42,098 nucleotides of DNA from Lindgomyces ingoldianus (GCF_010093535.1 NW_022985241.1:64806-106903); one strand, 5' to 3'; counted from the stretch's first letter, positions 9,808 to 20,344 are shown. A program made the numbers and translations. The notes: a model not told the origin generated them from the sequence alone.

Positions 9808-12086
9808 CAGGGATGGGTCGTATACGGTATGAAACGATCCATACAGTATACAGTATAGAACGTATATATACCAGTATAAGATGTATGTATAGATTGCTTA
9901 CTAATACATAATAATTCTTTAGAAACTAAGCAAGCCTGGCATCTCCCCCGGCACCTCCTCGCCCTCTTCATCCTCAGGAACATCCTCAATCTCTACCTGC
10001 TTGTCGTCAAAGTACTTAGGCGCCTTAAGGGGGTCATTTAAGTTAATTTTAAGGTTGCTAAAAACGTACACAAGCTTCTCTACACGCTTATTAGTTAATT
10101 AATTGCGTACTTTGTTGTAAATAAAGCTGTGTGTACTCTAATTACGCTCTGCTGCAGCTGTCGTTAGATTAATGCTGAGTGTGTATATCGCCAGCTCTCA
10201 GAGGTCTTCACTGCACCTGATATTGTACTACTAACCAGCTAGATTGCTGTATTTATTAAAGGTATTCTAATTAATGTTGTTAGCATAGATTCCTCTGCAA
10301 AAATACACGTCTTTAAGCTCCATAGCAATACTAGACGCACGCTAGAGATCGCCGTATTGTTAGTGGAGGTATTGCCTGATTTCTGCCCACATCTCTGCTG
10401 TAAACTCAACCGGGCGCTCAGCGCGCACAGAGGGGTCGCAAATGTACGCGATAAGGAACTCTGTACGCTAAATTTGCCTAGAACGCTTTGTAATAATGTC
10501 CAGTACTTCCTAGGTAGCCAGCAAGGTAGTCATAACTAGTTCTGTAGGGAGATGGTGGATGTATGCGAAGGCTTGAGAGCCCTTTAGCTGTACGCTCTGC
10601 AGCGCCTAAGTAACCTCCTAAAAGGGCTTTAAAAGTCCTTATAAGTTACAAACCTGCTCCTAAAAGCTGTATTAAAGTATAATTAATTATATCCTAACAT
10701 ATCTCTCTTAATTATTATAGGCATTTTGCGTATAGGGGGGTAAGGAGGCTCTGCAGAGAATATGCTTAAGAATAGGTTAGTTGCTTAGTAAGCTCTTAAC
10801 AGCGTTAAGCTTCCCCTACTACCTAGTCTTACTAGGTAGGGCTAGGGCTCTATAGGCTATTCCTATTAATTTTAACGCTAAATTTAGTAATCCTACCTAG
10901 AGAGTTAATCCTTTAAAGTATTTAACAATTTTAAGAACTGTGTTCTACTGTGTTGTAATATAGTTAAGCTTAAATATATCCTTAACAGCTAGATTAAAGA
11001 TGTAGGCAGCACATCTAAGCATAAGCACTCTAGGAAATTACTGTGCTAGTATTTTCTATATAACAACTATATTGCTAGCTGTATCTATTATAATTATAAT
11101 AATATTATTTAGATTTAGCTCTTTAACTACATCTCTAACTTCCTAAGCAATATACTTGCTAGTATAGTAATAAGCGCCTGTAGGGGTAGATTTCTAGAAG
11201 ATAGTGTTACATCTTGTTACTGCAATGTAATTAACAACTGCTTTGCTGCGTAAGTTAGTCTACTTATTAGAGAGCAGAGTAACCTGCCTGTAGCTATTCT
11301 TTAGCTTCTTTAGCACCCTCTTTTTTATATTTATATATGTTGTATTAAGTATCTTGTTTGCAAGTTGCTTACGTAATAGCAGCGTAAACGCTAGGCAAAT
11401 AGCACTTAGAAATTATTAGAACGCTAGCTGCTTAACCTATAAATTTACTAGTTAACACGCGCGTTAACGTGTATATAAAACGCTTACTTATAAGGCTAAG
11501 TAGGACTCTAGCGCTGTATATTGCTTTAGTAAGAAGTAGGGTGCACTTATTATAATTATAAGCGCTTATCTGCAGTTCTGCTAGCAGCAGCCTCTGCTCT
11601 AAACTCTTAATAACTAATTATTAATTATTTTAACGTCTATATTAATTATAAAGCTTTAACAGAAGCTTGTCGCAGCGTCTTATATAGCGCTTAATACGCT
11701 GTACAGCAGAGCTAGTCTACTGCTTATTGCAATAGCGACATTTAACTTTTAGATTATTGCTGCTAATTTAGGCGACTCTAATAACATTGCTCTACTTAAT
11801 TAACTCTTAGGGTGGCATCTTAACACTAGAAAATTGTATACAAAGGCGCTTTGTATAGTACTACTAAGCTTTAATTGCATAAAGGTTAAATGTTAAGCTC
11901 TAGAGAGCTAGAAAGTTAGTAGATTTGTTCACCCCTAAGATGCACCCTACACGCAATTTTACATAAGCAGCTTATTAGTTAAATAATGCGCTTACTAAGC
12001 GTTCTATACAGCCTCAGGTTTCATACAGTATGTATGTATGTGTATGTATATATATACGTTATATACAAGTGGGTCTGCCATCCCTG
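9808..12086 (-). mobile_element. hAT-superfamily DNA transposon, 2,279 bp, decayed
   Basis: Short inverted ends CAGGGATGG (9808-9816) and CCATCCCTG (12078-12086), with a perfect 8-bp duplication. Subterminal regions at both ends hold many gtatacgtatg-like repeats (9830-9890, 12015-12065), which may be transposase-binding sites. The transposase relic fills the interior on the minus strand. Less uniformly mutated than the pogo and copia relics; the last 35 or so transposase codons remain GC-rich. Confidence 0.93.
9919..11818 (-). pseudogene. hAT transposase relic (BED finger to hATC domain)
   Basis: The frame begins at an ATG (11816-11818) as MPP. About 20-30 codons on is a BED-type zinc finger remnant, KCRYCNK...RIKRYIRRC. 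The C-terminal dimerisation domain (hATC) is readable at about 10080-10200: AAAERN, a stop in place of W, then STHSFIYNKVRN, another stop, then TNKRVEKLVYVFSNLKIN. The tail is an acidic stretch ending EEVPGEMPGLLSF and a stop codon at 9919-9921. A functional hAT transposase would bind the CAGGG ends and cut and paste the element in the nucleus. Here it is broken by many in-frame stops, mostly TGG-to-TAG and CAA-to-TAA changes consistent with RIP. Usual fungal hAT transposases are 600-800 residues; the roughly 630-codon span fits a once-complete gene. Confidence 0.88.
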
Positions 12087-12094
12087 GTTCCACC
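12087..12094. repeat. hAT target-site duplication, right
   Basis: gttccacc, an exact match to 9800-9807. Confidence 0.93.
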
Positions 12095-12103
12095 TCTCTA
12101 GCC

Positions 12104-12178
12104 ACATCGGTGTGTCGGGGATTGGCATCAGCCGCATCAGTGTGTCGGGGATTGGCATCAGCCGCATCGGTGTGTTGG
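12104..12178 (+). repeat. 30-bp tandem repeat, about 2.5 units, in Rep-X
   Basis: Units of the form catcRgtgtgtcggggattggc plus atcagccg repeat from about 12104. Other Rep-X copies (near 23650 and 15885) have only one unit, so this is a local expansion. Long frames through here (11986-12432 and its neighbours) are products of the repeat and not genes. Confidence 0.75.
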
Positions 12179-12260
12179 GGTGTCAGATATGCGCACCTAC
12201 TGTCAAGACAGGAGGAACGCTGGACGAAAGCTGCTACATAGTACGAGCAATAAGCTCGAA

Positions 12261-12340
12261 CAGTATGTTGCTGCAAATTGCAGCATGTTGCAGCATTTTG
12301 CAACAAATTGCAGCATGTTGCAGCAAATTGCAGCATGTTG
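12261..12340 (+). repeat. 10-bp tandem array inside LTR-Y, 8 units
   Basis: cagcatgttg / cagcaaattg units in exact 10-bp register. LTR-Y copy 2 has only about three units (20030-20060). The same unit, in reverse, forms the array at 14641-14760. Confidence 0.88.
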
Positions 12341-12431
12341 CAAGCTGGTCGCGCATAGGGCTAGTGCGCGAGGGACTCGGACCGGAAAAACAAAGCCGAG
12401 CAACACGAGCAGAGCAGACAAAAAAAATATA

Positions 12432-14294
12432 ACGTACCTAACAGGTTGGCCGGCCACACAGGTTGGCCGGCCACTTTTGCCAAGCCCCCACCACACTCTA
12501 CCTATCTACATAATGCCTTAACAACAACACTAGATTAAATCTTCTAAAGAATGTTAGATACAGCTTGCTCTTTAGGCTCTTAAATAAGACTTAAAACTCT
12601 CCTTACAACGCGCTACAGCTATCTATAATGTCTCTCACACAACACTAAGCAATTAACGCGCTAGACAGCCTTTAGAAGCAGAATGCTGGCCTAAATTAAG
12701 GAATCTAACTAAGCTTAAGAAGAAGGTAGTTGTTAAGTACATACTTAAGCTTATTACGCACAGATTTCCCCCTAGGCTTACAGCTGTAGCTAATATAGCT
12801 AATTCCTTGCGCGTAGAGCGTAATCTAGGCCAGGTTAGCTTAAACTAGCCTAGTATGTAGGTTAATCACTACTCTAAGTTTATAATAAAGTTTAATTATA
12901 AGTATAATTATAAAAGAACGCTTTGTAAGAATCTAGAGGTTATCTAAGGCTAGTTTTACCTAGTAGCTAACATAAAAGCTAAGTATAGTATCTAGAATAA
13001 AGACATATATAACTTTAATAAGTTAAGCTTTAGAATAGGCTAGATATTAACTAAAGCAGTTATTATAGCTTTAGAGAGATAAAGACAGCTAAAAGTAATA
13101 TAGTAAAGTAATAAAAAGTAGACAACAGTTATCTAAAGCATTAATATAACAGAGTAGGCTATTCTACTTTTTATTATCTTTAAGGGCTGCTATTACCTTT
13201 CTGCTTAGTATAAGAAGAAGAATCTACTTTAAAACTAGGTTATTACAGTCTCTAAAAACAGCTAGATAATAAATAAGCTTAGGCTACAGTAGTTAAAGCA
13301 CTTTAATAAGCATATAAAAAAAGTTATAAGCGCTTATTAGCTTTTTATTATTAATAGCTATAAAAGCTACAACTTGCTTAATTTCTAGTAGTACTATAAA
13401 AAGAATAAAATTATTACTATTTATATACTTTTACACTTATTACACCTTTTATAGCCTTTTAATGTAGGTTGTTTTGCCCTTTTAAAAAAAGTGTATAAGC
13501 GCTAAGCTAAAGATCTTATGCGTAACTAAATTACTTACATTATAAAACTTAAGTTCCTACTATGCTTTATACACACTTATAATGCAGCAATTACTTTTAG
13601 TAATATCTAAGAAAGGTTTTAAAGCGCTAGTTTAGTTCTATTTAACTTAAAACAGGTTAAAATAGCTTTTAATGTCTAGTTATGTACTTTATTACTACTA
13701 CTACTTATTAATAATAAGCTCTAGCAGTTATAAACCCTAAGCAATACTCTTAAATTTAGGTTATAATTAATGCTTATAAAAGTAAGAATTTAAAAGCATG
13801 TAGATAGCTTACTAATGTTTATAGTAAAAGCTTTTAAAAAGGTTTTAAAAAGGGTAGCAATTATTACGTATAAGCTAGTGTTAGTGTAAAAGGAGATTAC
13901 AAAGCTTTAAGCAGTAAATAAGGCTACCACATAACATAGATTACATAAAAAAAAAGTAGATTTAGGTAAAAAAGACTTTAATAGTTAAAAATAAAGCTTA
14001 TCTAACTGCTTTAAAGAAGTTTAGAGCGCGTAGTAATAGAAAGAAGCTAAAGACGCAATTGCGCGCTAAAAAAAGTAAGCTAAGTTAAAGGTAATATAGG
14101 TAGTGCAATTAAACTAGGCATAACTTGTGTATGTGTAAGAAAGTAGTAGAAGTAGACTCTAAATAATATCTTATGTTGTATTACTTTATACAGGGCTAAA
14201 GTGGGCTGTTTTGCGCTAGAATAGGGTGGTTTTAGTGGGGGCTTAGCAAAAGTAGCCGGCCAACCTGTGTGGCCGGCTAACCTGTTAGGTACGT
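12432..14294 (+). mobile_element. Pogo-A2: near full-length Fot1/pogo-like transposon, 1,863 bp
   Basis: TIRs start acgtacctaacaggttggcc and include two ggccggcca blocks; the right end mirrors this. TA duplication 12430-12431 and 14295-14296. The empty site is preserved in LTR-Y copy 2. This is the most complete Pogo-A copy in the window and the reference for A1's deletion. Confidence 0.92.
12545..14060 (+). pseudogene. Pogo/Fot1 DDE transposase relic
   Basis: Plus-strand reading with stops recovers the order of a Fot1-type transposase. An N-terminal helix-turn-helix part (ATAIYNVSHTTLSN) comes first, followed by the CENP-B-like DNA-binding region (FPPRLTAVANIANSL). Next come KFNYKYNYKRTLC and NIKAKYSI*NKDIYNFNKLSF, equivalent to the YNFDETGF catalytic motif, and WTTVI*SIN. 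The first catalytic Asp-Glu reads N-K after RIP. A working enzyme would cut and paste at TA sites in the nucleus. Stops and missense changes through the whole frame make it dead. Confidence 0.85.
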
Positions 14295-14392
14295 TATTTA
14301 ATTAATTAATATAATTAATCATCATCCTCTACATCATATCTAAAACCTATTATTTATCTTAGAAAGCCTAGAAATAGTGCTTTAATCTAACA

Positions 14393-14560
14393 GCTTCTTT
14401 GCTTTCTTCCTGTCACTACGCGCCCTAAACTTATTTTAAGCTGTTAAGCGCAGGCCTTTCTTAATGTAGCTGCCTTATTAGCTGCTTAAAGCTTAGTAAT
14501 TTCCTATTACGCTAACACTAGCTTATGTGTAATTATTACTGCCCTTTGCAAGGCTTTTTT
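14393..14560 (-). mobile_element. Pogo-B fragment, 3' part
   Basis: Matches 7320-7535 of Pogo-B2 in the same orientation (cactacgcgccctaaactt, tagctgcttaaagc). Its TIR is missing where it meets LTR-Y copy 1. A second piece of the same element resumes at about 15585 after roughly 1 kb of foreign sequence. Confidence 0.7.
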
Positions 14561-14640
14561 TCTAGAGGCATTACTCCCCTAGAACTCTCTCTATACGTAG
14601 AGCTACTTGCAACACGACTAATATCTACTAGGGATTGCTG

Positions 14641-14760
14641 CCTGCTGCTGTAATCTACTGTAGTTTGCTGCAATTTGCTATAGTTTGCTGCAATTTGCTG
14701 TAGTTTGCTATAGTTTACTGTAATTTGCTGTAGTCTGCTATAATTTGCTGCAATTTACTT
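14641..14760 (+). repeat. 10-bp tandem array, about 12 units (YARTTTGCTG)
   Basis: Units such as tagtttgctg, caatttgctg and taatttgctg follow each other in exact 10-bp register. caatttgctg is the reverse complement of cagcaaattg, the unit of the LTR-Y array at 12261-12340. Variation between units is mostly C/T, as RIP would give. Confidence 0.85.
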
Positions 14761-15231
14761 TATGCATTTCCTAACACTACTAGGTAATCTCTTACTAACA
14801 CCTCTAGGCATTAGCCTATTATATTTAAACAGTAGTTAAAGAAGCTAAACTAGCAGTTTTATAAGCAAAACAGCTTATTAAAGTATTACATGTACTACAT
14901 TAATCTTTGCAGCAATAGAGAGGCAGAGACAGAGGCAGAGGCAGCGCTAAAGCTCTCTAGCACTTTAAGAAATTCCTGCAGAGGCAATAAACTACACAAG
15001 CTGCAGCTCTATAACTAGGGCTTTAATGCTAAAATAATTAAATTAAAGATATTAAGTAGCAGTATTAGGCGTAGCATAGCAGTATTAGGCAGTGAAAGGA
15101 ACAGGTGCAACGCTAGAGAACACAAGGTGTAAAGAAAAAGAAAACTATTATAAGATTAGAAACATGTTAAAAGCTAGGGCTAAAATGTGTTTTTTTAATT
15201 ATAGCTAATAATTAACTAATTTTTAGATAAC
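14761..15231. other. Repeat-derived sequence, no gene seen
   Basis: Moderately AT-rich. Includes a short agaggcagagacagaggcag run (14924-14944) and a duplicated tagcagtattaggc (15055-15095). No open frame or terminal repeat could be assigned. Together with the 10-bp array and the old LTR it makes up the roughly 1-kb block that separates the two Pogo-B pieces. Confidence 0.5.
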
Positions 15232-15440
15232 TGTTAAATAGGCTCTATGCTAGCTAGCATTTACAATTAGCAAGTACATGTGAGGCAAAGTGGGTTGCAC
15301 AGTGTACACATCATGCAGAGGGGGTAGTAGGTAACTAGTGTTAATTGTTCTTCTTCTTCTAAGTCTGTGCAAAGGAAAGGAATATTTATCTGTTTATATA
15401 TGCAACTATAACACAAGCCTATAACATGTAACGCCTAACA
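15232..15440 (-). repeat. Old, diverged copy of the Copia-1 LTR
   Basis: Reverse of the Copia-1 LTR (28899-29164) from its 3' end inward: tgttaaataggctctatgctagctagca, then ttgcacagtgtacac, then ggtaactagtgttaattg. It also has the a/g-rich block matching cctctgtacagagg, in decayed form. The upstream part of the LTR cannot be aligned and no 5-bp duplication is visible, so the right boundary is approximate. Confidence 0.6.
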
Positions 15441-15584
15441 GCGTATCTAAATACTTTTATTTAGACAATAACTAATCTTAAATTTATATAAACCTTTAGT
15501 TTTTAAAAAAGAAATTTTACTAACTTAATTAAAGCTAAAAATTAGCTAGCTATTATTTACTTTTAAGTATTACTTTACTTATAA

Positions 15585-15753
15585 GTATACTTTATAATAA
15601 GTAATTTAGTTATGTATAAAGTTTTTAGCTTAGCGCCTATATACTTTTTTAAAAAGTAAAATAACCTATATTAAATAGCTATAAAAAGTGTAATAAGTAA
15701 AAAGGTATATAAATAGTAATAATTTTACTATCTTTATAGTATTATAAAAAATA
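15585..15753 (-). mobile_element. Pogo-B fragment, central part
   Basis: Aligns with about 7830-7995 of Pogo-B2 (ataagtaatttagttat, tagcttagcgcctatatac). Runs into the assembly gap. Confidence 0.7.
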
Positions 15754-15843
15754 NNNNNNNNNNNNNNNNNNNNNNNNNNNNNNNNNNNNNNNNNNNNNNN
15801 NNNNNNNNNNNNNNNNNNNNNNNNNNNNNNNNNNNNNNNNNNN
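15754..15843. other. Assembly gap, 90 N
   Basis: A run of undetermined bases. Sequence on its left is Pogo-B and on its right Rep-X, so the real junction and distance are unknown. Confidence 0.99.
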
Positions 15844-16330
15844 ATATTTAAATTATAGTTAGCTATATTTATTTTATATTTTTTAGCTATATTAGTGTGT
15901 TAGAGATTAGTATTAGCTATACTTAGTTATAGGCTATAATTATTTACATGTGATAGTTAAATATTATTATTATGTATCTATTACCTGTCTAATACTAATT
16001 TGCTAAGCATTATGCTACAACTATGTAACAGCGCAGGCAAGACAATAGGTCTAAATGCCGTAGGAATCTACTTAAAGGCATATAGAAGTGCGTGGGGACT
16101 TAGAACCTAGGAATGCTATTAACACCTATAGGCCTTATATAGAGGATATTAGAAAACTACTAAGCTAGCTAAAAAAAAAGGTGCAACTGAATACTTAAAA
16201 AAATATAAGTAACTATAAAAGATAGAGTTAAGTTATAGTTAAAGCTAATATAAAAACCTATTAAATAAGTTTTAAGCAACCTAAGATATAATAATTTATA
16301 AAAATTATTATAAACTATTCTTTAACCTAA
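15844..16330 (+). repeat. Rep-X copy 2, RIP-mutated
   Basis: In reverse it matches 22138-22308, 23338-23403 and 23608-23700. It is uninterrupted at the site where the third copy holds a solo LTR (acataataataatatttaac near 15970), which confirms that insertion. A short reading frame starts at ATG 16012 (MLQLCNSAGKT...) and corresponds to the minus-strand frame at 22162-22308, but here it is broken by stops. Confidence 0.7.
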
Positions 16331-16620
16331 ATAACCTACTATAAAGATAGAATAGTAGGTAGCATAGATAGCACTAAAAGCAAGCTTTTAAAGAAAGATA
16401 TAAGTATATTATAAAAAAGACAAATTGCTGCTAAGCCTTGCTTGTTAAGATTTATGCTTATATACAAAGCACAGGTCATGTGACCTCTAAACAGGCTAGG
16501 GGAGGCTATACTATCCTGCTCTAGGACATCCTGCCTTACACCTACCTTAATGTGCAAACTATTGCTCTAAGCAAGCTTTGCTTTTACAGATTATTTATAA
16601 ACTGTTGTAGTATTTTATAA
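16331..16620. other. Unassigned block between Rep-X and Copia-1
   Basis: About 290 bp, less AT-rich near 16465-16560 (caggtcatgtgacctctaaac, cctgctctaggacatcctg). Contains the palindrome-like agcaagctttgctt. A 72-codon minus-strand frame (16339-16557) has no recognisable domain, and I do not call it a gene. It may be another short solo LTR; no flanking duplication found. Confidence 0.4.
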
Positions 16621-18515
16621 ATTATTTTTTAAAGTAACTTTTAAAGTTTTAAATGTATAAAGTAATAGCTTTACATAATAAAGTCTTATTATAAAAATCT
16701 TTATACAAGGTAATGTACTAGTTCTTTTCTTATATATAGTTATTATAAGAGTAGTTTAATAACTAATATTCTTTTTTATAGTAGACAAAGCACTTCTTTA
16801 TCTGTGTATAGTTATCTCTAGATTATAGCATAAACCTAAATAAAGATCTTTTATGTTGTTCTTTTCTGCGCAAAGGGAAGCTTCTTTTTTATTATACAAA
16901 GTTATATTAGTAGTCTATGTAGTATGCATTAGGCAGTTTCTAAAGGTATTAGTTTACCCTTTAGTTTATAGTAACTTAAAATAATGCTTATAAGTTACTA
17001 AATAAAGCTTTATATAAAGGCTTAATAGTAAACATAGCATGTTCTAGTTCTAGTTATCCTTAACAGGCTTATACAACAGTAGTGTGCAATAGTAGTGTAT
17101 AGTAAAACATCTCTTTAGAATTTTATTCTTAGTACTTTTTATATAAGTGTAAGCTTATTAATTATTATTTTAAAAACTTTATATAAACTTTTATTAAAGT
17201 TTTTTTATTAGCATTATATAAAAGTTATTATTATCTAGTCTATCTAGTACTAGCTATAGTTTACATTAGTGTTAAAGTAACTACTTAAGGTGTTATATAA
17301 ATGCTTCTAGTTATATCTAAGGCCTATGTTATGCATATAGTACATATTTACATAACTTTTTAAAATATCTAGAAAGATGTCTATATACTAAGTTTCTTAG
17401 ATATTTAGCTATTAGCATAGATTAATAAAAAATTTTATTTTATTTATAAAGATGTTATATAGTTAACTTATATAGTTATTATTTTTTTATGCTTTTTAAA
17501 ATTATATAATTTTATTTACTAAAAGTTTTTCTTTAGTAGTTTCTTTTTAAGGTAGAAGTTTATATAGGTTGTAATGTAGTATAAATTATATAGGTAGTAT
17601 TAGTAGTGTATACACTACTGCAGGCAGTAGTGTGTATAATTAAGGGTGTAGAGCAGGCGTTAGGTAGGGTGGCATGTATTATTTGTACAGTAATTAGTGT
17701 AGTGCTAGCTTAGGTGTAGAAGTAGGTAATGCTAGTATGTTTAGTGTTATTAGCAGCATTATGTTTAGTCTACTTCTATGTAAAGCCTTATATAGTAATA
17801 AAAGTTATGTATAAAGCTTTTCTAGTGTAATTACTTTTTTTATGCTATATTATATAGCTTCTAGGCTTAAGTACTTTTATTACCTAGCTATAGTGTAATT
17901 TTTTTATTCTTTAGCACTTATATAAGCTTCTTTTTAAACACATAGCTAAGTGCTAAAAAGTCTTATAATATCTATTTTTTAAAATCCTTTATATATAAAC
18001 TTAGAAAAGTAGCGCTCTTTTAAGTTATTATATGTAAATTAGTAATTATGTAACTTATGTATAATTAAGTTTATAGGCTTACTAAAGCTTTTAATATGTT
18101 AATCTTATTATTTTAGTACTCTAGGCTAGTCTTATTTTATAGTGTTACCTCTAATATCTCTATATTCTTTATAAGTTATTTATATAATAAAAATTATTCT
18201 TTGTTTTTTCTATTATTACGCAGAGTTGTTAGTTGCTAGTAGGATTCTATTATAATAGTATAGTTAATTGCTTTTCTAGTAAATTACGCAGGTACTGCTG
18301 TTGTCTAGCTGCTAGGTTGTGCAGCTTTAATAGCTTTAGTGTGCGTCTTGCACTATCTCCTCCTTACTTTATACAGTAGCAGAGCTTACTGTACAATGCA
18401 AAGGATTAATCTGCTATCCCTAAGAATAGGTAACAAAACAAAGTACCTTATAAAGTGTAGGTACTCTGTTATTACTCTTGCTAATTTACAGTTAATTAAA
18501 TTAACTACTAATTAG
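16621..18515 (-). mobile_element. Copia-1 5' half (gag region), second copy
   Basis: Read in reverse, it continues directly from the LTR at 18516-18790. It aligns with the interior of the nested Copia-1 (about 29165-30930): ctaattagtag right after the LTR, caatgtaaactata-like and atgctttgtctactataaaa. The region corresponds to leader and gag. Only the 5' half is present; pol and the other LTR are absent. Stops throughout. Confidence 0.7.
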
Positions 18516-18790
18516 TGTTAAATAAGCCCTTTTTGCTAGCTACTTATAGTATAAGCACTTAAGTAGCAAGAGTAAAAGTGGTGTACAGTGTGCACAGCAT
18601 ACAAGGTAGGTAAGGTAAGGGCAACATGTTTCTAGTTCTATTGCTCTTTCCTCTGTACAGAGGAAAAGGGGGATATCTAGATGTTTGCGCACAGAGGTTC
18701 GCGCACGAGCATTATGTGACATAGATACGTGATCCTGCTCGTGCGCAATCGCTTGTATCCAGGCCGCGACGCTGCTGCTGCGTACAGACA
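18516..18790 (-). repeat. Copia-1 family LTR, 275 bp
   Basis: In reverse: starts tgtctgtacgcagcagcagc and ends cttatttaaca. The first ~150 bp match the 28899 and 34834 LTRs closely, including the cgcacgagca/tgctcgtgcg inverted repeat and most of the aggaaa...tttcct palindrome. The last ~120 bp are a diverged subtype. It is the 5' LTR of the gag half on its left and abuts a Pogo-B fragment on its right. The 83-codon frame at 18540-18791 is LTR sequence, not a gene. Confidence 0.82.
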
Positions 18791-19359
18791 ATAGAGAATA
18801 TTAAAGCTAAGTATAGCATCTAGAATAATAACATGTATAACTTTAGTAAGATAGGCTTTATTATAGGCTAAATATCTATTAACTATACTTACACTTAAAA
18901 CTTTACTTTAAGCTCTAAATAATGCTTTATAAATGTACTAGGCTAGTTTATGCTAACATAGCCTAGATTACGCCTAGCGCGCAAAGAATTAGCTATATTA
19001 GCTATAAATACTATTTAAAAGGAAAATTCTTACGCATATAGCTTAACTATAGTCTTAATAATTACCTACTCTTTCTTATTACCTAGCCTCTGTAAGTTAG
19101 CTGTAGAATTAGCTTATAAAGGTTGTCTAGTGCTATAGTTATTTATTATCTTTTAAAAAACTTTATTCCTAGCTGCAGCATGTTTCTTTAAAAGTTTTAT
19201 GTTTTATTTAAAAGCTTAGAGCATAAGCTATATTTAATGTTCTTTTAGCGCGTCTAAGTAGTGTTGTTAAGAATGCATTAGTGTAAAAAAAGTAGTTTAG
19301 TAGGGTTTTAGTAAAAGTAAGCAACTTAGGTGTGTAAACAACTCGCCTGTAAAGTACGT
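18791..19359 (-). mobile_element. Pogo-B fragment (middle plus one inverted arm)
   Basis: 18796-18880 reads as plus-strand Pogo-B interior; 18881-19359 is minus-strand Pogo-B 5' end finishing in the TIR ...cgcctgtaaagtacgt and TA. The same odd order occurs in the complete palindromic copy at 20345-21490. This is therefore a truncated copy of that derivative, whose left arm was replaced by the Copia-1 insertion. Confidence 0.8.
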
Positions 19360-19361
19360 TA

Positions 19362-20342
19362 GTAGGCTATTTTTTATTTTAGTAATAACATCTCTCCCCT
19401 TAATGCTCTTAATCTTGTATAGGCTAGTCTAGCCTTTCTTCTCTCTCTATGCTATAATCTTTAAGCTAAGAGAGAGGTTAAGAACTTTATGTGTTATAAG
19501 GCTGTTATAAGTATTAATTATATAATTAATGTTTACTTTTATATAGTTTTTTTAAAGTATTTTTATTACTTTTTACATAGCGCTTGCTTATGTGATAATA
19601 TTTAGCAATAGTAAAAAGTTTAAGTTAATTTTTAGGTATGCTTTAAAGACTAGCAGCGTGGGTACTAGACTATGCAGGCTAGCTGTGTTGTTTAGAGCCT
19701 TAACTGCTATCTATAGGATAGCCTTATTATCTATATAGTTACCTAGCTTAGTCTTTAAGATGTTAAACACTTATTAGAGAGGTGTGTGCGCGCGCTTAAC
19801 TTTTCTAACTACCTAATATGCTTTTATAGGCATCTGCTTATGTTAGATTAAAGCACTGTTTCTAGGCTTCCTAAGATGAATGATGGGTTTTAGATATGAT
19901 GTATAGGATGATGATTAATTGTATTGATTTATTAATGTTTCTTTTTCTTTTTGTCTGCTCTGCTCGTGTTGCTCGGCTTTGTTTTTCCAGTCCGAGTCCC
20001 TCGCGCACTAGCCCTATGCGCGACTAGCTGCAACATGCTGCAATTTGCAACAACATACTGTTCGAGCTTATTGCTCGTACTATGTAGCAGCTTTCGTCCA
20101 GCGTTCCTCCTGTCTTAACAGTAGGTGTGCATATCTAACAGCTTACATGTAGCTTTTATAATTTTTATATAAGCTTAAAAATTCTCTAACGTAAAGTTTA
20201 TACTAGAGTTATGCATAATGTAGTCTAAGGGTCTCTAATAGGTGTTAATCTAGCATTAGCATAGTGCATCCTAGGTATCTTATGCAGACATAGATTTTAG
20301 GAATGTAGCAGCCTAAAATAATATATCTATATTAATAACATG
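19362..20342 (-). mobile_element. Copia-1 fragment with a solo LTR-Y
   Basis: Collinear with 3632-4300 of the first copia relic (gctatgcaggctagc-like, ttaagatgttaaacact), i.e. integrase to RT region, minus strand. Interrupted by LTR-Y copy 2 at catctgctta/catgtagc; the uninterrupted form is near 4095. Confidence 0.8.
19841..20140 (+). mobile_element. LTR-Y copy 2: solo LTR, 300 bp
   Basis: Starts tgttagattaaagcactg, ends gcatatctaaca. Perfect 5-bp duplication GCTTA (19836-19840, 20141-20145). Base composition is near normal in an AT-rich setting. It preserves the empty site for Pogo-A2. Contains only about three of the 10-bp units that number eight in copy 1. Confidence 0.9.
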
Positions 20343-20344
20343 TA

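Larger units (their letters stand above)
9535..12180 (-). repeat. Rep-X copy 1 (unclassified repeat), interrupted by hAT
   Basis: 9535-9799 and 12095-12180 together align in reverse with 23640-23837 plus 36868-37001 and with 15880-15960. It carries the phrase ggtgtgtcggggattggcatcagc. The left end is the hairpin end; the right end is cut by LTR-Y at 12181. No coding capacity is seen in this part. I could not place it in a known superfamily. Confidence 0.65.
12181..14392 (-). mobile_element. LTR-Y copy 1, split by Pogo-A2
   Basis: 12181-12431 plus 14297-14392 reconstitute, in reverse, the solo LTR-Y at 19841-20140: TG...CA, starting tgtcagatatgcgcacc and ending gtgctttaatctaaca. Pogo-A2 sits in it at a TA whose empty version is near 19940-19960. 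Unlike copy 2 it has no matching 5-bp flanks (tgggg to the left, gcttc to the right), and the two flanks belong to different elements. It is probably one LTR of a lost or rearranged element. Confidence 0.75.

Noticed and set aside
11986..12521. Several overlapping frames of 67-148 codons on both strands
   Set aside because: They run across the hAT end, the 30-bp and 10-bp tandem repeats and LTR-Y. Their peptides are repeats of the unit, with no domain.
12255..14765. CRISPR-like arrays
   Set aside because: The repeats are contiguous 10-bp tandem units without spacers, in a eukaryotic setting.
15232..15440. A complete solo LTR with its own duplication
   Set aside because: The candidate flanks ataac do not fit with TG...CA ends, so only homology to the Copia-1 LTR is claimed.
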